Positions 23,790-33,948 of a stretch of 64,000 nt of DNA are shown piece by piece. Under the pieces are notes generated by a model. The model saw only the letters and a program-made list of their open reading frames with translations. It was not told the DNA's origin and ran no database searches. Positions within the stretch are counted from its first letter, which is position 1, and the number at the start of each line of letters is the position of its first letter. The DNA is from Gordonia bronchialis DSM 43247. Its GTDB lineage: Bacteria > Actinomycetota > Actinomycetes > Mycobacteriales > Mycobacteriaceae. The position numbers and the translations under genes were made by a program. The stretch is taken from assembly GCF_000024785.1 (NCBI RefSeq), contig NC_013441.1:2604001-2668000 (forward strand). Reading direction: 5' to 3'.

Positions 23790-26339
23790 GTGATGAACAG
23801 CATGTCGATGACGCGGGGCCGGGTCACGGTCGACGGTGGTGTCGTGCATCCGCTCGGGGATCGTCAACGGATCACGTTGGGCCGCACGCCCGACAATGAC
23901 ATCGTGATCAATCACCCGATGGTGTCGCGGCATCATCTGGCGGTCGAGTGGCGCGGATCCGCCTGGTGCCTGGTGGACACCGGAAGCACCAACGGCTTCT
24001 ATCTGAACGGTCGGCGCCTGCCCGAACTGACCCTGACCGGTCCCGTCGCGGTCCGAGTGGGCGACGCCGCGACGGGACCGGTGCTCGACTTCGCGGTCGA
24101 GCCGGCCGGTCCATCTCGCGGGCAGGTCTCGGCACCGACGTTGCCGCCACCGGTCGCCGGGCCGCCCCCGGCAGCTCGACCGGGGCCGCCGTCGGCCGGC
24201 TTCCGTCCGCCCGGAGCACCCGGTTCGGGCAGCATGCCGATGCGGGTACCCGCGCCGGGGAGCTACTCCCGCGAGAACGGCCTCGAGCCGATGCCGCAGG
24301 AACTACGCAACGCACCCCACCTGCAGTCACTGCAGCAGAACGTGTCGGCGGTCTACAAACTACCCGGAGCCGCCACGCCACCGCCGCGAGAATCCATCTC
24401 GCTCAAGGGTGTTCAGAGCATCGGCCGCACCCCCGACAACGACATCGTGGTCAGTGACGTCCTCGCCTCGCGTCACCACGCCCGGGTGAGCACCGCACAG
24501 TCGGGTCTGGTCATCGAAGACCTCGGCAGCGTCAACGGCACCTTCGTGAACGGTCGTCGGGTGGGACGCGCACCGCTGAGCGACGGCGATGTGGTGACCA
24601 TCGGCAACAGCGACTTCGTCGTGTCCGGTGGCACGTTGATGCGCGGGCAGGGCCGAGAGGCCGTCGCCGGCGGCCTGCACGTGCACGGCGTCAGTCTGGT
24701 GGTCGACGGCGGCAAGCGTCTGCTCGCCGACGTCGAGTTCAGCGCGAGCCCGGGCACGCTGACCGCGGTCATCGGTCCGTCCGGTGCGGGCAAATCGACG
24801 GTCTCGAAGATCGTCGCCGGCCTCAACTCGCCGACGAGTGGGCAGGTCACCTTCGAAAGCCGCAGTGTCCACGCCGAATACGACGCTCTGCGCACCCGTA
24901 TCGGGATGGTTCCGCAGAAGGACGTGCTGCATCACAAGCTGACACTGCGTCAGGCCCTGCGCTATGCCGCCGAACTGCGACTGCCGCCGGATCTCTCCAA
25001 GGCCGACCGCGACAACGTCATCAACGGTGTGCTGTCGGAGTTGCAACTCACCGAACACGTCGACACCCGGGTCGAGAAACTGTCCGGCGGACAGCAGAAG
25101 CGGGCGTCGGTGGCGATGGAACTGCTGACCGGACCGTCGTTGCTCATCCTGGACGAACCGACCTCCGGGCTCGACCCGGCGCTGGACCGTCAGGTCATGG
25201 CGACTCTGCGACGCCTCGCCGACGCCGGTCGTGTGGTCCTGGTGGTGACCCACTCGCTGACCTACCTGTCGATGTGCGATCAGGTGCTGCTGCTCGCGCC
25301 GGGCGGCAAGACGGCGTTCTGCGGTGCGCCCGCCGGGGTGAAAGCCGCGATGGGCACCGACGACTGGGCCGAGATCTTCTCCTTCGTCGCCGATCAGCCC
25401 GACACCGCGCACATGCGTTTCCTCGATCGCAACCGGCGACGACACCGGCCGCCGCCACCGCTGCGGCCACCCGGGCCGCCGATCCCGGTGCCGCACACCA
25501 GCTTCTTGCGGCAATCGAGCACCGTTGCCCGCCGGCAGGTCCGTCTCATCTTCGCCGACGTCGGGTATCTGGCGTTCCTGATCCTGCTGCCGGTGGTGCT
25601 CGGAGCGCTGACCCTGGTCATTCCGGGTGAGAACGGATTCGGCTTCGCGGTGACACCCGAGGGGCCCGGCAAACCACCCAAGGACGCCGGCGAAGCGGTG
25701 CAGGTTCTGGTGGTGCTCGTCGTCGGCGCCGCGTTCATGGGAGCCGCGTTGACGGTGCGCGATCTGGTCGGCGAGCGCGACATCTTCGAACGTGAACGCG
25801 CGGTGGGATTGCGTCCGGGCGGCTATCTCTGGGCCAAGATCCTCGTCTTCTTCACCGCGGCGGTCCTGCAGAGCGTCGTGATGGTGGCGATCGCGTTCGT
25901 CGGACGGGGTGTTCCCGAGGAGGGCGGGCCGCTGATCAGCCCGCCGGTCGATCTGGTGATCGCGATCGCGGTACTCGCATGCGTGTCGACGCTCGTCGGC
26001 CTCACCATCTCCTCGATGGTGAAGTCCAATGAACAGGTCATGCCGCCGCTGGTCATCGTGATCATGGTGCAACTGGTGTTCTGCGGCGGTCTGTTCGCTC
26101 TGGACAAGCCGGGGCTCGAACAGTTCTCCTGGATCTTCCCGTCGTTCTGGGGCTATGTGGCGGCCGCCGGATCGGTGGACCTGACCAAGATCAACTCGTT
26201 CGCCCCGCAGACCAAGGGCAACGGTCTGTGGGAGTCGAGCCTGGCGAACTACGCACTCGCGATCGGCGTGCTCATCGTGATCGGGTTGGTCCTGACCGCC
26301 CTCACCTACTCGAAACTGCGCCTGAAGAAGGCTCGCTGA
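23790..26339 (+). CDS. ABC transporter half-exporter with two FHA domains (Rv1747-like)
   Basis: An 849-residue fusion. Two forkhead-associated domains (about residues 15-105 and 200-285) carry GRTPDNDIVINHPMVSRHH and GRTPDNDIVVSDVLASRHH, the phosphothreonine-binding Arg, Ser and His; a Pro/Gly linker lies between. An ABC ATPase follows with Walker A GPSGAGKST near 329, signature LSGGQQKR near 431 and Walker B LLILDEPTSGLD, then an ABC-2 type membrane domain of six helices (about 590-849). In M. tuberculosis Rv1747 the FHA domains dock phosphorylated sites and Ser/Thr kinase PknF controls the exporter. Regulation by phosphorylation is therefore likely here. The cargo is unknown. Confidence 0.94.
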   Translation: MMNSMSMTRGRVTVDGGVVHPLGDRQRITLGRTPDNDIVINHPMVSRHHLAVEWRGSAWCLVDTGSTNGFYLNGRRLPELTLTGPVAVRVGDAATGPVLDFAVEPAGPSRGQVSAPTLPPPVAGPPPAARPGPPSAGFRPPGAPGSGSMPMRVPAPGSYSRENGLEPMPQELRNAPHLQSLQQNVSAVYKLPGAATPPPRESISLKGVQSIGRTPDNDIVVSDVLASRHHARVSTAQSGLVIEDLGSVNGTFVNGRRVGRAPLSDGDVVTIGNSDFVVSGGTLMRGQGREAVAGGLHVHGVSLVVDGGKRLLADVEFSASPGTLTAVIGPSGAGKSTVSKIVAGLNSPTSGQVTFESRSVHAEYDALRTRIGMVPQKDVLHHKLTLRQALRYAAELRLPPDLSKADRDNVINGVLSELQLTEHVDTRVEKLSGGQQKRASVAMELLTGPSLLILDEPTSGLDPALDRQVMATLRRLADAGRVVLVVTHSLTYLSMCDQVLLLAPGGKTAFCGAPAGVKAAMGTDDWAEIFSFVADQPDTAHMRFLDRNRRRHRPPPPLRPPGPPIPVPHTSFLRQSSTVARRQVRLIFADVGYLAFLILLPVVLGALTLVIPGENGFGFAVTPEGPGKPPKDAGEAVQVLVVLVVGAAFMGAALTVRDLVGERDIFERERAVGLRPGGYLWAKILVFFTAAVLQSVVMVAIAFVGRGVPEEGGPLISPPVDLVIAIAVLACVSTLVGLTISSMVKSNEQVMPPLVIVIMVQLVFCGGLFALDKPGLEQFSWIFPSFWGYVAAAGSVDLTKINSFAPQTKGNGLWESSLANYALAIGVLIVIGLVLTALTYSKLRLKKAR

Positions 26340-26361
26340 CGCGCTGGGCGGTCCTGGTGTG

Positions 26362-28911
26362 TCACACCTCCGGGTAGCGCACCAGACCGAGTTCGGCGTC
26401 GTCGGACAGGGCCGGATGGTTCGGCAGCACGCGGACGGTGTAGCCGAGGAGCCCCGAGGAGCGCGGTCCGATCGTCGCCGCGTACACCGTCCGGCCCGAC
26501 GCATCGGTGCCGTCGGCAGGTGCCATCCGCGCCGATACCGGGTCGATGATGTCGCCGTCGTCGGTGACCCGTCCCAGGATCACCTCCACCTTCACCGCGT
26601 CGGGATCGAGGTCGCCCAGGGCGACGTGAGCGGTCACCAGCAGACCGTCGTCGGCCTTCTCGTCCTCGACCCCGGCGATCATGACCGACGACCACGCGGC
26701 CGCGATCAAGGCGCGATAGGACGCGAGATCACCGGCCTGCGCGTAGTCGTCGGCGCAGATGGCGTCGAAGGCCGCCGCGGCCGGGCAGTACAGCTCGACC
26801 GTGTAGTCGCGCACCATGCGTGAGGCGAGCACCTTCGGCCCGAGCCGGCTCAGGGTGTGGCGCACCATCTGAACCCAGCGCTGCGGCACACCGTCGGGGG
26901 TGCGCGTGTAGAACAACGGGATCACCGACTCCTCGAGTAGCGAGTAGAGCGCCTCGGCCTCGAGATCGTCGCGTCGATGCTCGTCGACGACCCCCTCGGC
27001 CGACGGGATCGCCCAGCCGTTCTCCCCGTCGGCCATCTCATCCCACCAGCCGTCCAGGATGGACAGGTTGAGTCCGCCGTTGAGCGCCGACTTCATCCCC
27101 GAGGTCCCGCAGGCCTCCATCGGCCGCACCGGATTGTTCAGCCACACATCGCATCCCGCGTAGATGTGTCGCGCCATCGAGATGTCGTAGTCGGGCAGGA
27201 AGACGATCTTGTGACGCAACTCGGGATCGTCGGTGAACCGCACCACCTGCTGGATGAGGGCCTTGCCGCCGTCGTCGGCAGGATGAGCCTTCCCGGCGAT
27301 GACGAGCTGCACCGGCCGCTCGGCGTCGGTGAGGATGCGCCGCAACCGGTCCGGGTCGCGCAGCATCAGTGTGAGCCGCTTGTAGGTCGCGGCCCGGCGC
27401 GCGAAGCCGATGGTGAGCGCCTCGGGATCGAAGATCTCTGCCGTCCAGCCCAATTCGGCATCGATGAAGCCGCGGTCGCGTCCGCTGGCATGGGCGCGGC
27501 GGCGTACCTCGTCGACCAGACCGGCGCGCAACGTCTGCCGGGTGCGCCAGAGTTCGCCGTCGGGCAACTCGGCGTAGTGCGCCGGTGCGGAGTCCTCGTC
27601 CTCGCCGACCAGGTCGCGCCATGGGCGGGCCACCCAGGTGAATCCATGCACACCGTTGGTGATCGAGCCGATGGGCACCTCGTCGGCGTCGAAGCCGGGC
27701 CACAGGTCGGCGAACATCTGCCGGCTGACCTCGCCGTGCAGCCGGGACACCCCGTTGCTCCGTTGTCCGAGCCGAAAACCCATGTGCGCCATGTTGAACA
27801 CCCCCGGGTCGGCTTCGTCGCCGAGTTCGAGGACCGTGCCGGCGTGCAGGCCGGGCAGCAGGCGCGACGAGCCGTCCGGCCCGGCATCGAGGTAGTAGCG
27901 CACCAGATCGGTGGGGAACCGGTCGATCCCGGCGGGAACCGGGGTGTGGGTGGTGAAGACGTTCGATGCGCGCACCACGGCCTCGGCGGTGTCGAAGTCG
28001 AGAGCGGCCGGGCCGTCGACGAGTTCGCGGATGCGCTCCACGCCCAGGAATCCCGCGTGCCCCTCGTTCATGTGGAACACGCTCGGCTCGGCCCGGCCGG
28101 TGATGCGGACGTAGTCGCGCAGTGCGCGGACCCCGCCGATGCCGAGCAGGATCTCCTGCTTGATGCGGTGATCCTGATCGCCGCCGTAGAGACGGTCGGT
28201 GACCGCACGCAGTTCCTCGTCATTGAGCGCGATGTCGGAATCGAGCAGCAGCAACGGGATGCGGCCGACGCTGGCCACCCACACCTGAGCGTGCAGCGTA
28301 CGGTCGCCCGGCATGGCGATGCCGATGATCACCGGTCCGGAATCGTCGGTCAGCAGCGTCAGCGGCAGCGCACCGGGATCGTTCACCGGGTACCGCTCGA
28401 TCTGCCACCCGTCGTGCGACAGGCTCTGCCGGAAGTAGCCCGACCGGTAGAACAGGCCGACGCCGATCAACGGCAGTCCGAGGTCGGAGGCGGCCTTGAG
28501 GTGATCACCGGCGAGGATGCCGAGTCCGCCGGAGTAGATGGGCAGCACCTCGGTGATGCCGAACTCCATCGAGAAGTACGCGATGCCTTGTGGCGCAACG
28601 GTTTCAGTGGACTCTGCATACCGCCCGAACCACTGCGGCGCGGCGAGGTAATCCTTCAGCTCGGCCGCCAGATCGCGCACCCGGGTGACGAACTCCTCGT
28701 CGGCGGCGAGTGCGTCCATCCGGTCCTGATCGACGTCGGCGAGGACGCGCAGCGGGTCGCCGGTGCTCGCCCAGCGCTCCGGATCGATCGCCGCGAACAG
28801 TTCCTGGGTGGGGACATGCCACACCCACCGGAGATTGTTCGCGAGAACTGCCAGATCGGTGAGCCGAGAGGGGAGTGGGACCCGAACGTTGAACCGGCGG
28901 AATGCTTTCAC
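26362..28911 (-). CDS. glgP: Alpha-glucan (maltodextrin) phosphorylase
   Basis: An 849-residue GT35 enzyme that releases glucose-1-phosphate from glycogen or maltodextrins. It is the actinobacterial type with an extra C-terminal domain. Visible are YFSMEFGITEVLPIYSGGLG, the HMNEGHAGF loop, NVFTTHTPVPAG, and the pyridoxal-phosphate region ACGTSGMKSALNGG with the cofactor Lys. The final 120 residues form a beta-rich domain (VKVEVILGRV). GTG 28911 is preferred because of a leaderless -10 box; further upstream starts lack support. It diverges from dop and converges on the FHA-ABC gene. Confidence 0.95.
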   Translation of the reverse strand: MKAFRRFNVRVPLPSRLTDLAVLANNLRWVWHVPTQELFAAIDPERWASTGDPLRVLADVDQDRMDALAADEEFVTRVRDLAAELKDYLAAPQWFGRYAESTETVAPQGIAYFSMEFGITEVLPIYSGGLGILAGDHLKAASDLGLPLIGVGLFYRSGYFRQSLSHDGWQIERYPVNDPGALPLTLLTDDSGPVIIGIAMPGDRTLHAQVWVASVGRIPLLLLDSDIALNDEELRAVTDRLYGGDQDHRIKQEILLGIGGVRALRDYVRITGRAEPSVFHMNEGHAGFLGVERIRELVDGPAALDFDTAEAVVRASNVFTTHTPVPAGIDRFPTDLVRYYLDAGPDGSSRLLPGLHAGTVLELGDEADPGVFNMAHMGFRLGQRSNGVSRLHGEVSRQMFADLWPGFDADEVPIGSITNGVHGFTWVARPWRDLVGEDEDSAPAHYAELPDGELWRTRQTLRAGLVDEVRRRAHASGRDRGFIDAELGWTAEIFDPEALTIGFARRAATYKRLTLMLRDPDRLRRILTDAERPVQLVIAGKAHPADDGGKALIQQVVRFTDDPELRHKIVFLPDYDISMARHIYAGCDVWLNNPVRPMEACGTSGMKSALNGGLNLSILDGWWDEMADGENGWAIPSAEGVVDEHRRDDLEAEALYSLLEESVIPLFYTRTPDGVPQRWVQMVRHTLSRLGPKVLASRMVRDYTVELYCPAAAAFDAICADDYAQAGDLASYRALIAAAWSSVMIAGVEDEKADDGLLVTAHVALGDLDPDAVKVEVILGRVTDDGDIIDPVSARMAPADGTDASGRTVYAATIGPRSSGLLGYTVRVLPNHPALSDDAELGLVRYPEV

Positions 28912-28918
28912 GGCGTAG

Positions 28919-28924
28919 ACGCTA
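28919..28924 (-). promoter_or_regulatory. Leaderless -10 box (TAGCGT) of glgP
   Basis: Minus-strand TAGCGT, seven bases, then GTG 28911. It sets the start of a gene with several upstream in-frame candidates. Confidence 0.5.
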
Positions 28925-28977
28925 CCCAGGTGGGCCCGCGTCTGCGAGGCGTCGACGATGAACATCGTGTGGACCAC

Positions 28978-28983
28978 TAGGCT
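28978..28983 (+). promoter_or_regulatory. Leaderless -10 box (TAGGCT) of dop
   Basis: TAGGCT, six bases, then ATG 28990. It shares the 78-base divergent region with the glgP box. Confidence 0.55.
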
Positions 28984-28989
28984 CGTGGC

Positions 28990-30489
28990 ATGCAGCGAAT
29001 CATCGGGACCGAGGTCGAGTACGGCATTTCCGCCCCGGGCGACCCGACCGCGAATCCGATCATGACCTCCACTCAGGCGGTTTTGGCCTATGCGGCCGCC
29101 GCCGGGGTGCCGCGCGCCAAACGCACCCGCTGGGACTACGAGGTGGAGTCACCGCTGCGCGACGCGCGCGGCTTCGACCTCGGGCGCGGCTCGGGTCCGG
29201 CGCCGATCATCGACGCCGACGAGATCGGCGCCGCCAACATGATCCTCACCAACGGTGCGCGGCTCTACGTCGATCACGCCCATCCCGAGTACTCCGCGCC
29301 CGAGGTCACCGATCCGCTCGACGCGGTGATCTGGGACAAGGCGGGGGAGCGGGTGATGGAGGCGGCCGCCCGGCACGTCGCGAGCGTGCCCGGCGCACCG
29401 CGCCTGCAGCTCTACAAGAACAACATCGACGGCAAGGGTGCCTCCTACGGCACCCACGAGAACTATCTGATGAACCGGGAGACACCGTTCACCGCCGTCA
29501 TCGCCGGATTGACGACCTTCTTCGCGTCGCGCCAGGTGATCACCGGTTCCGGGCGGGTGGGCATCGGCCAGTCCGGCGACGAAGCCGGTTACCAACTGTC
29601 CCAGCGTGCCGATTACATCGAGGTCGAGGTGGGACTGGAGACCACCCTCAAACGCGGCATCATCAACACCCGCGACGAGCCGCACGCGGATCCCGAACGC
29701 TACCGCCGGCTGCACGTGATCATCGGCGACGCGAATCTCGCCGAGACCTCCACCTATCTCAAGGTCGGGACCACCGCACTGGTGCTCGACCTCATCGAGG
29801 CGGGGGTGGACTTCTCCGACATCGAGCTCGCCCGCCCGGTGCAGGCCGTCCACACCATCAGCCACGATCCGACACTCACCGCGACGGTCGCGCTCACCAA
29901 CGGCCGCGAGGTCACCGCCCTGGCGTTGCAGCGCGAGTACCTCGACCGGTGCCGGCGGTTCCACGATCGTGAGCACTCCGACGACGAACGCGCCGCACAT
30001 GTCCTCGCCACCTGGGCCAACGTCCTCGACCGGCTCGAACGCGACCCGATGGAATGTGCCGACATCCTCGACTGGCCGGCCAAGCTGAGAATCCTGGAGG
30101 GTTTCCGCCAGCGCGAGGGGCTGGGCTGGTCGGCACCCCGGCTGCAGCTGATCGACCTGCAGTACTCCGATGTGCGACTGGACAAGGGACTCTACAACCG
30201 CCTGGTGGCACGCGGTTCGATGAAGCGGCTCGTCGACGAGAACGACGTCCTCGCCGCGATCACCGAGCCGCCGCGCAACACGCGCGCCTACTTCCGCGGT
30301 GAGTGCCTGCGTCGCTTCGGCGCGGATGTCGCCGCGGCGAGCTGGGATTCGGTGATCTTCGATCTGGGCGGGGATTCGCTGGTGCGCATCCCGACGCTCG
30401 AACCGTTGCGGGGAAGCCAGGCGCACGTGGGTGCGTTGCTCGATTCGGTGGATTCGGCCGCTGAACTCGTCGACCAGCTGACCACCTGA
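28990..30489 (+). CDS. dop: Pup deamidase/depupylase
   Basis: A 499-residue enzyme of the carboxylate-amine/glutamine-synthetase-like fold. It deamidates the C-terminal Gln of Pup to Glu, and also removes Pup from proteins. The N-terminus [10 protein letters not shown] carries the metal-binding Glu residues, the catalytic Asp is Asp95 in [13 protein letters not shown], and [18 protein letters not shown] and [18 protein letters not shown] are shared with PafA. The Dop-specific loop is present after residue 35. Pup in this genome ends in Gln, so Dop activity is needed before ligation. About 190 bases separate it from pup. Confidence 0.97.
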   Translation: MQRIIGTEVEYGISAPGDPTANPIMTSTQAVLAYAAAAGVPRAKRTRWDYEVESPLRDARGFDLGRGSGPAPIIDADEIGAANMILTNGARLYVDHAHPEYSAPEVTDPLDAVIWDKAGERVMEAAARHVASVPGAPRLQLYKNNIDGKGASYGTHENYLMNRETPFTAVIAGLTTFFASRQVITGSGRVGIGQSGDEAGYQLSQRADYIEVEVGLETTLKRGIINTRDEPHADPERYRRLHVIIGDANLAETSTYLKVGTTALVLDLIEAGVDFSDIELARPVQAVHTISHDPTLTATVALTNGREVTALALQREYLDRCRRFHDREHSDDERAAHVLATWANVLDRLERDPMECADILDWPAKLRILEGFRQREGLGWSAPRLQLIDLQYSDVRLDKGLYNRLVARGSMKRLVDENDVLAAITEPPRNTRAYFRGECLRRFGADVAAASWDSVIFDLGGDSLVRIPTLEPLRGSQAHVGALLDSVDSAAELVDQLTT

Positions 30490-30577
30490 GGGCCACCGGG
30501 ATCACCGGTCCTGCCGATTACGCTCCTGCGAGAAGACGCGTACCGCCGCGTTCCGCCCCTCGCGTCGTGTCCACCGG

Positions 30578-30583
30578 TAATGT
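30578..30583 (+). promoter_or_regulatory. Possible -10 box (TAATGT) of pup-prcB-prcA
   Basis: TAATGT fits TANNNT and would give a leader of about 85 bases with AAGGAGG before the pup ATG. Low confidence, as no -35 is evident. Confidence 0.3.
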
Positions 30584-30663
30584 TGGGAGGACACGATTCC
30601 CGCGAACGGTTCGGCACTCACGCCGGAATCGGCACGGGCGGCCCGTGAGGGGCGATCGGTTTC

Positions 30664-30670
30664 AAGGAGG
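30664..30670 (+). promoter_or_regulatory. Strong ribosome binding site of pup (AAGGAGG)
   Basis: AAGGAGG sits six bases before ATG 30677. In a window where many starts have no such site, this consensus sequence suggests high translation of Pup. Confidence 0.75.
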
Positions 30671-30676
30671 CAGCAG

Positions 30677-30868
30677 ATGGCGCAGGAACAGACCAAGCGC
30701 GGCGGTGGCGACGACGACGGTGACCTCGGTCCCGAAGGCGGCGCCGGTCAGGAACGTCGCGAGAAGCTGTCCGAGGACACCGATGACCTGCTCGACGAGA
30801 TCGACGATGTGCTCGAGGAGAACGCCGAGGACTTCGTGCGCGCCTACGTGCAGAAGGGCGGCCAGTGA
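30677..30868 (+). CDS. pup: Prokaryotic ubiquitin-like protein Pup
   Basis: A 63-residue, acidic, intrinsically disordered tag. The N-terminal half is Gly/Asp-rich; the C-terminal half (about residues 25-58, [20 protein letters not shown]) is the helix that binds the Mpa coiled coil, and the protein ends in KGGQ. The final Gln must be converted to Glu by Dop before PafA joins it to substrate lysines. The stop codon shares four bases with the prcB GTG, so Pup and proteasome subunits are made from one message. Same size class as M. tuberculosis Pup. Confidence 0.98.
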   Translation: MAQEQTKRGGGDDDGDLGPEGGAGQERREKLSEDTDDLLDEIDDVLEENAEDFVRAYVQKGGQ

Positions 30869-31743
30869 GCGAGAGCCTCGGTTCGGTTCCAGGGTCCTTG
30901 CGGTCGGGTGTGATCTCTCCGGGTTTGTCGCTGGGTGCCGACATCTCGTCGTTCACCGAGTATCTGCGTGCCCACGCACCCGATCAGCTGCCGCAGGCGC
31001 GCGCTGAGGCCATGGGTCTGCACCGCGCCGCCGACGACATCCCGCACGGGACGACGATCGTCGCCGTCTCCTATCCGGGTGGGGTGATACTCGCCGGCGA
31101 CCGGCGCGCCACCATGGGCAACCTCATCGCGACCCGCGACGTGAAGAAGGTGTACATCACCGACGAGTACTCGGCGGCCGGTATCGCCGGCACCGCCGGG
31201 ATCGCCATCGAGATGGTGCGGTTGTTCGCCGTCGAACTCGAGCACTACGAAAAGCTCGAAGGTGTGCCACTGACCCTCGACGGCAAGGTGTCCCGCCTCG
31301 CGTCGATGGTGCGCGGCAACCTCGGCGCGGCACTGCAGGGCCTTGCCGCGGTTCCGTTGCTCGTCGGATACGACATCGACCACGACGACCCCACCGAGCG
31401 GGGCCGGATCTTCTCCTTCGACGTCGCCGGTGACCGCCACGAGGAGTTCGGTGGGTATCAGGCCATCGGCTCCGGTTCGGTGTTCGCGAAGTCGTCGCTG
31501 AAGAAGCTCTACCGCCACGACCTCGACGAGGCGTCGGCACTCGCGATCGCCGTCGAGGCGCTCTACGACGCGGCCGACGACGACTCGGCCACCGGTGGAC
31601 CCGACATCGTCCGCAAGATCTTCCCGCTCGCCGCCGTCGTCGACGCCGGTGGCGCACGCGAGGTGGATGCCGAGTCCATTGAGGCGGCCGCCCGGGCGAT
31701 CGTCGAACGTCGTGCCGCCGAGCACGAGGGGGGACCCCGATGA
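30865..31743 (+). CDS. prcB: 20S proteasome beta subunit
   Basis: A 292-residue precursor of the catalytic proteasome subunit. A propeptide of 62 residues precedes the nucleophile Thr63 in [14 protein letters not shown], exposed by self-cleavage. The active-site Lys and Asp are in [10 protein letters not shown] and the following strand, and [15 protein letters not shown] is conserved. Fourteen beta subunits form the two inner rings. The GTG start overlaps the pup stop (GTGA), and the stop overlaps the prcA ATG, making one translationally coupled operon. Confidence 0.98.
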   Translation: MSESLGSVPGSLRSGVISPGLSLGADISSFTEYLRAHAPDQLPQARAEAMGLHRAADDIPHGTTIVAVSYPGGVILAGDRRATMGNLIATRDVKKVYITDEYSAAGIAGTAGIAIEMVRLFAVELEHYEKLEGVPLTLDGKVSRLASMVRGNLGAALQGLAAVPLLVGYDIDHDDPTERGRIFSFDVAGDRHEEFGGYQAIGSGSVFAKSSLKKLYRHDLDEASALAIAVEALYDAADDDSATGGPDIVRKIFPLAAVVDAGGAREVDAESIEAAARAIVERRAAEHEGGPR

Positions 31744-32528
31744 CCTTCCCGTATTACGCCAGCGCCGAGCAGATCATGCGCGATCGTTCGGAACTCGCGC
31801 GCAAGGGCATCGCCCGCGGACGCAGCGTGGTCATCCTGACCTACGCCGATGGCGTGCTGTTCGTCGCCGAGAATCCGTCGAACACGCTGCGCAAGACCAG
31901 CGAGATCTACGACCGGATCGGCTTCGCCGCGGTCGGCAAGTACAACGAGTTCGAGAGTCTGCGCAAGGCGGGTATCCAACTCGCCGACATGCGCGGATAC
32001 AGCTACGACCGGGCCGACGTATCCGGGTTGTCGCTGGCCAACACCTACGCCAACGCCCTCGGCGGTGTCTTCACCGAGCAGCCGAAACCCTTCGAGGTGG
32101 AACTGTGCGTCGCCGAGGTGGCCCGGTACGGCAAGCCGAAGCCCTCACAGCTGTACCGGATCAGCTACGACGGGTCGATCACCGACGAGACCCGTTTCCT
32201 GGTGATGGGCGGTGCGACCGAACCGATCGCTGCCGCGCTCAAGGAGAGCTATCAGCCGGATCTGGAACTCGGCGCTGCGGTGGCCGTGGCGGTTGGCGCG
32301 CTGGCCACCCCGGCCGATTCCGGCAACGGCACCGCGGCCTCACCGCGGGTGCTCACCGCCGGCGACCTCGAGGTCGCGATCCTCGACCGCAACCGTCCGC
32401 GGCGCGCCTTCCGGCGTCTGAGTGCCGCGGCGCTCGAAGAACTCCTCCCGACGACCGGCGAGAGCGACGCCGGGGACTCGGGCGCGGATGGTTCGCCGAG
32501 TGGCGACAGTCCGGACACGTCCGCGTGA
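31740..32528 (+). CDS. prcA: 20S proteasome alpha subunit
   Basis: A 262-residue subunit of the outer, gating rings. The N-terminus [20 protein letters not shown] lacks the usual long gating extension seen in other Actinobacteria but matches the group with YYASAEQ, and [23 protein letters not shown] follows. It has no catalytic Thr. Residues 215-262 form an acidic, Ser/Gly/Asp-rich tail that is likely disordered. The ATG shares four bases with the prcB stop. About 45 bases separate it from pafA, which appears to have its own start signal. Confidence 0.97.
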   Translation: MTFPYYASAEQIMRDRSELARKGIARGRSVVILTYADGVLFVAENPSNTLRKTSEIYDRIGFAAVGKYNEFESLRKAGIQLADMRGYSYDRADVSGLSLANTYANALGGVFTEQPKPFEVELCVAEVARYGKPKPSQLYRISYDGSITDETRFLVMGGATEPIAAALKESYQPDLELGAAVAVAVGALATPADSGNGTAASPRVLTAGDLEVAILDRNRPRRAFRRLSAAALEELLPTTGESDAGDSGADGSPSGDSPDTSA

Positions 32529-32560
32529 CGTGGCGCCGCGCCGGTGCCGTTCGGCACGGG

Positions 32561-32566
32561 TAGGGT
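32561..32566 (+). promoter_or_regulatory. Leaderless -10 box (TAGGGT) of pafA
   Basis: TAGGGT, seven bases, then GTG 32574. It would allow the Pup ligase to be made independently of the proteasome operon just upstream. Confidence 0.55.
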
Positions 32567-32573
32567 TGAGCAG

Positions 32574-33932
32574 GTGCAGCGTCGAATCATGGGCATCGAA
32601 ACCGAATTCGGTGTCACGTGTACCTTCCACGGTCATCGCAGGCTGAGTCCGGACGAGGTTGCCCGGTACCTCTTCCGGCGGGTGGTCTCCTGGGGCCGAT
32701 CGTCGAATGTGTTCCTGCAGAACGGTGCCCGGCTCTACCTCGACGTCGGATCGCATCCGGAATACGCGACCGCCGAGTGTGACAGCCTGATCCAGCTGAT
32801 CAATCACGACCGGGCCGGTGAGCTCGTTCTCGAGGATCTCCTCGTCGACGCCGAGCAGCGCCTGTCCGACGAGGGGATCGGCGGCGACATCTACCTGTTC
32901 AAGAACAACACCGACTCGGCGGGCAACTCCTACGGCTGTCACGAGAACTACCTCGTGGTCCGGGCCGGCGAGTTCTCCCGGATCTCCGATGTGCTGCTGC
33001 CGTTCCTGGTGACCCGCCAGCTGATCTGCGGCGCCGGCAAGGTCCTGCAGACCCCGAAGGCGGCGACGTTCTGCCTGTCGCAACGCGCCGAACACATCTG
33101 GGAGGGTGTGTCCTCGGCGACGACGCGATCGCGGCCGATCATCAACACCCGCGACGAACCGCACGCCGACGCCGAGAAGTACCGGCGCCTGCATGTCATC
33201 GTCGGCGACTCCAACATGTCGGAGATGACGACGCTGCTCAAGGTCGGCTCGGCCGCCCTGGTACTGGAGATGATCGAGGCCGGGGTGGTGTTCCGGGACT
33301 TCGCACTGGACAACCCCATTCGCGCGATCCGCGAGGCGAGCCACGATCCCACCGGCCGGCGCCCGGTCCGGCTGGCCGGCGGACGGCAGGCCAGTGCGCT
33401 CGACATCCAGCGGGAGTACCACGCCCGCGCCGTCGAGCACATGACCAACCGTCGGCCCGACCCCGAGATGGACATGGTGGTCGATCTGTGGGGCCGCATG
33501 CTCGACGCCGTCGAACGCGACGATTTCTCCAAGGTCGACACCGAGGTCGACTGGGTCATCAAGCGCAAGCTGTTCCAGCGCTATCAGGACAAGTACTCGA
33601 TGGAACTGTCCGACCCGAAGATCGCACAGCTCGACCTCGCGTTCCACGACATCAAGCGGGGCCGCGGCGTCTTCGACGTGCTGTCCCGCAAGGGACTGGT
33701 GACCCGGGCGACCACCGACGAGGCGATCGCCACCGCGGTGAACGAGCCGCCGCAGACCACCCGCGCGAAGCTGCGCGGAGATTTCATCTCCGCCGCGCAG
33801 AAGGCCGGCCGCGACTTCACCGTCGACTGGGTGCATCTCAAGCTCAACGATCAGGCGCAGCGCACCGTGCTGTGCAAGGACCCGTTCCGCAGCGTCGACG
33901 AGCGCGTCGATCGCCTGATCGCCTCGATGTGA
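32574..33932 (+). CDS. pafA: Pup--protein ligase
   Basis: A 452-residue ligase, the same length as its M. tuberculosis orthologue and nearly identical over long blocks. It phosphorylates the C-terminal Glu of Pup and transfers it to a substrate Lys. The metal-binding Glu residues are in [10 protein letters not shown], the catalytic Asp is Asp57 in [13 protein letters not shown], and [18 protein letters not shown] and [18 protein letters not shown] line the active site. It is related to Dop but lacks the Dop loop. GTG 32574 aligns with the known N-terminus (QRRIMG). Confidence 0.98.
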   Translation: MQRRIMGIETEFGVTCTFHGHRRLSPDEVARYLFRRVVSWGRSSNVFLQNGARLYLDVGSHPEYATAECDSLIQLINHDRAGELVLEDLLVDAEQRLSDEGIGGDIYLFKNNTDSAGNSYGCHENYLVVRAGEFSRISDVLLPFLVTRQLICGAGKVLQTPKAATFCLSQRAEHIWEGVSSATTRSRPIINTRDEPHADAEKYRRLHVIVGDSNMSEMTTLLKVGSAALVLEMIEAGVVFRDFALDNPIRAIREASHDPTGRRPVRLAGGRQASALDIQREYHARAVEHMTNRRPDPEMDMVVDLWGRMLDAVERDDFSKVDTEVDWVIKRKLFQRYQDKYSMELSDPKIAQLDLAFHDIKRGRGVFDVLSRKGLVTRATTDEAIATAVNEPPQTTRAKLRGDFISAAQKAGRDFTVDWVHLKLNDQAQRTVLCKDPFRSVDERVDRLIASM

Positions 33933-33936
33933 GTTC

Positions 33937-33942
33937 TATCCT
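33937..33942 (+). promoter_or_regulatory. Leaderless -10 box (TATCCT) of pafBC
   Basis: TATCCT, six bases, then GTG 33949, all within the 16-base gap after pafA. It suggests that the regulators have a start site of their own. Confidence 0.5.
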
Positions 33943-33948
33943 GACCCG

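Noticed and set aside
24360..26504. A 714-codon minus-strand frame opposite the FHA-ABC gene
   Set aside because: Shadow of a well-supported ABC transporter; composition is His/Gln/Arg-rich with no motif.
26977..28980. A 667-codon plus-strand frame opposite glgP
   Set aside because: Antisense shadow of a glycogen phosphorylase with all active-site motifs in the other strand.
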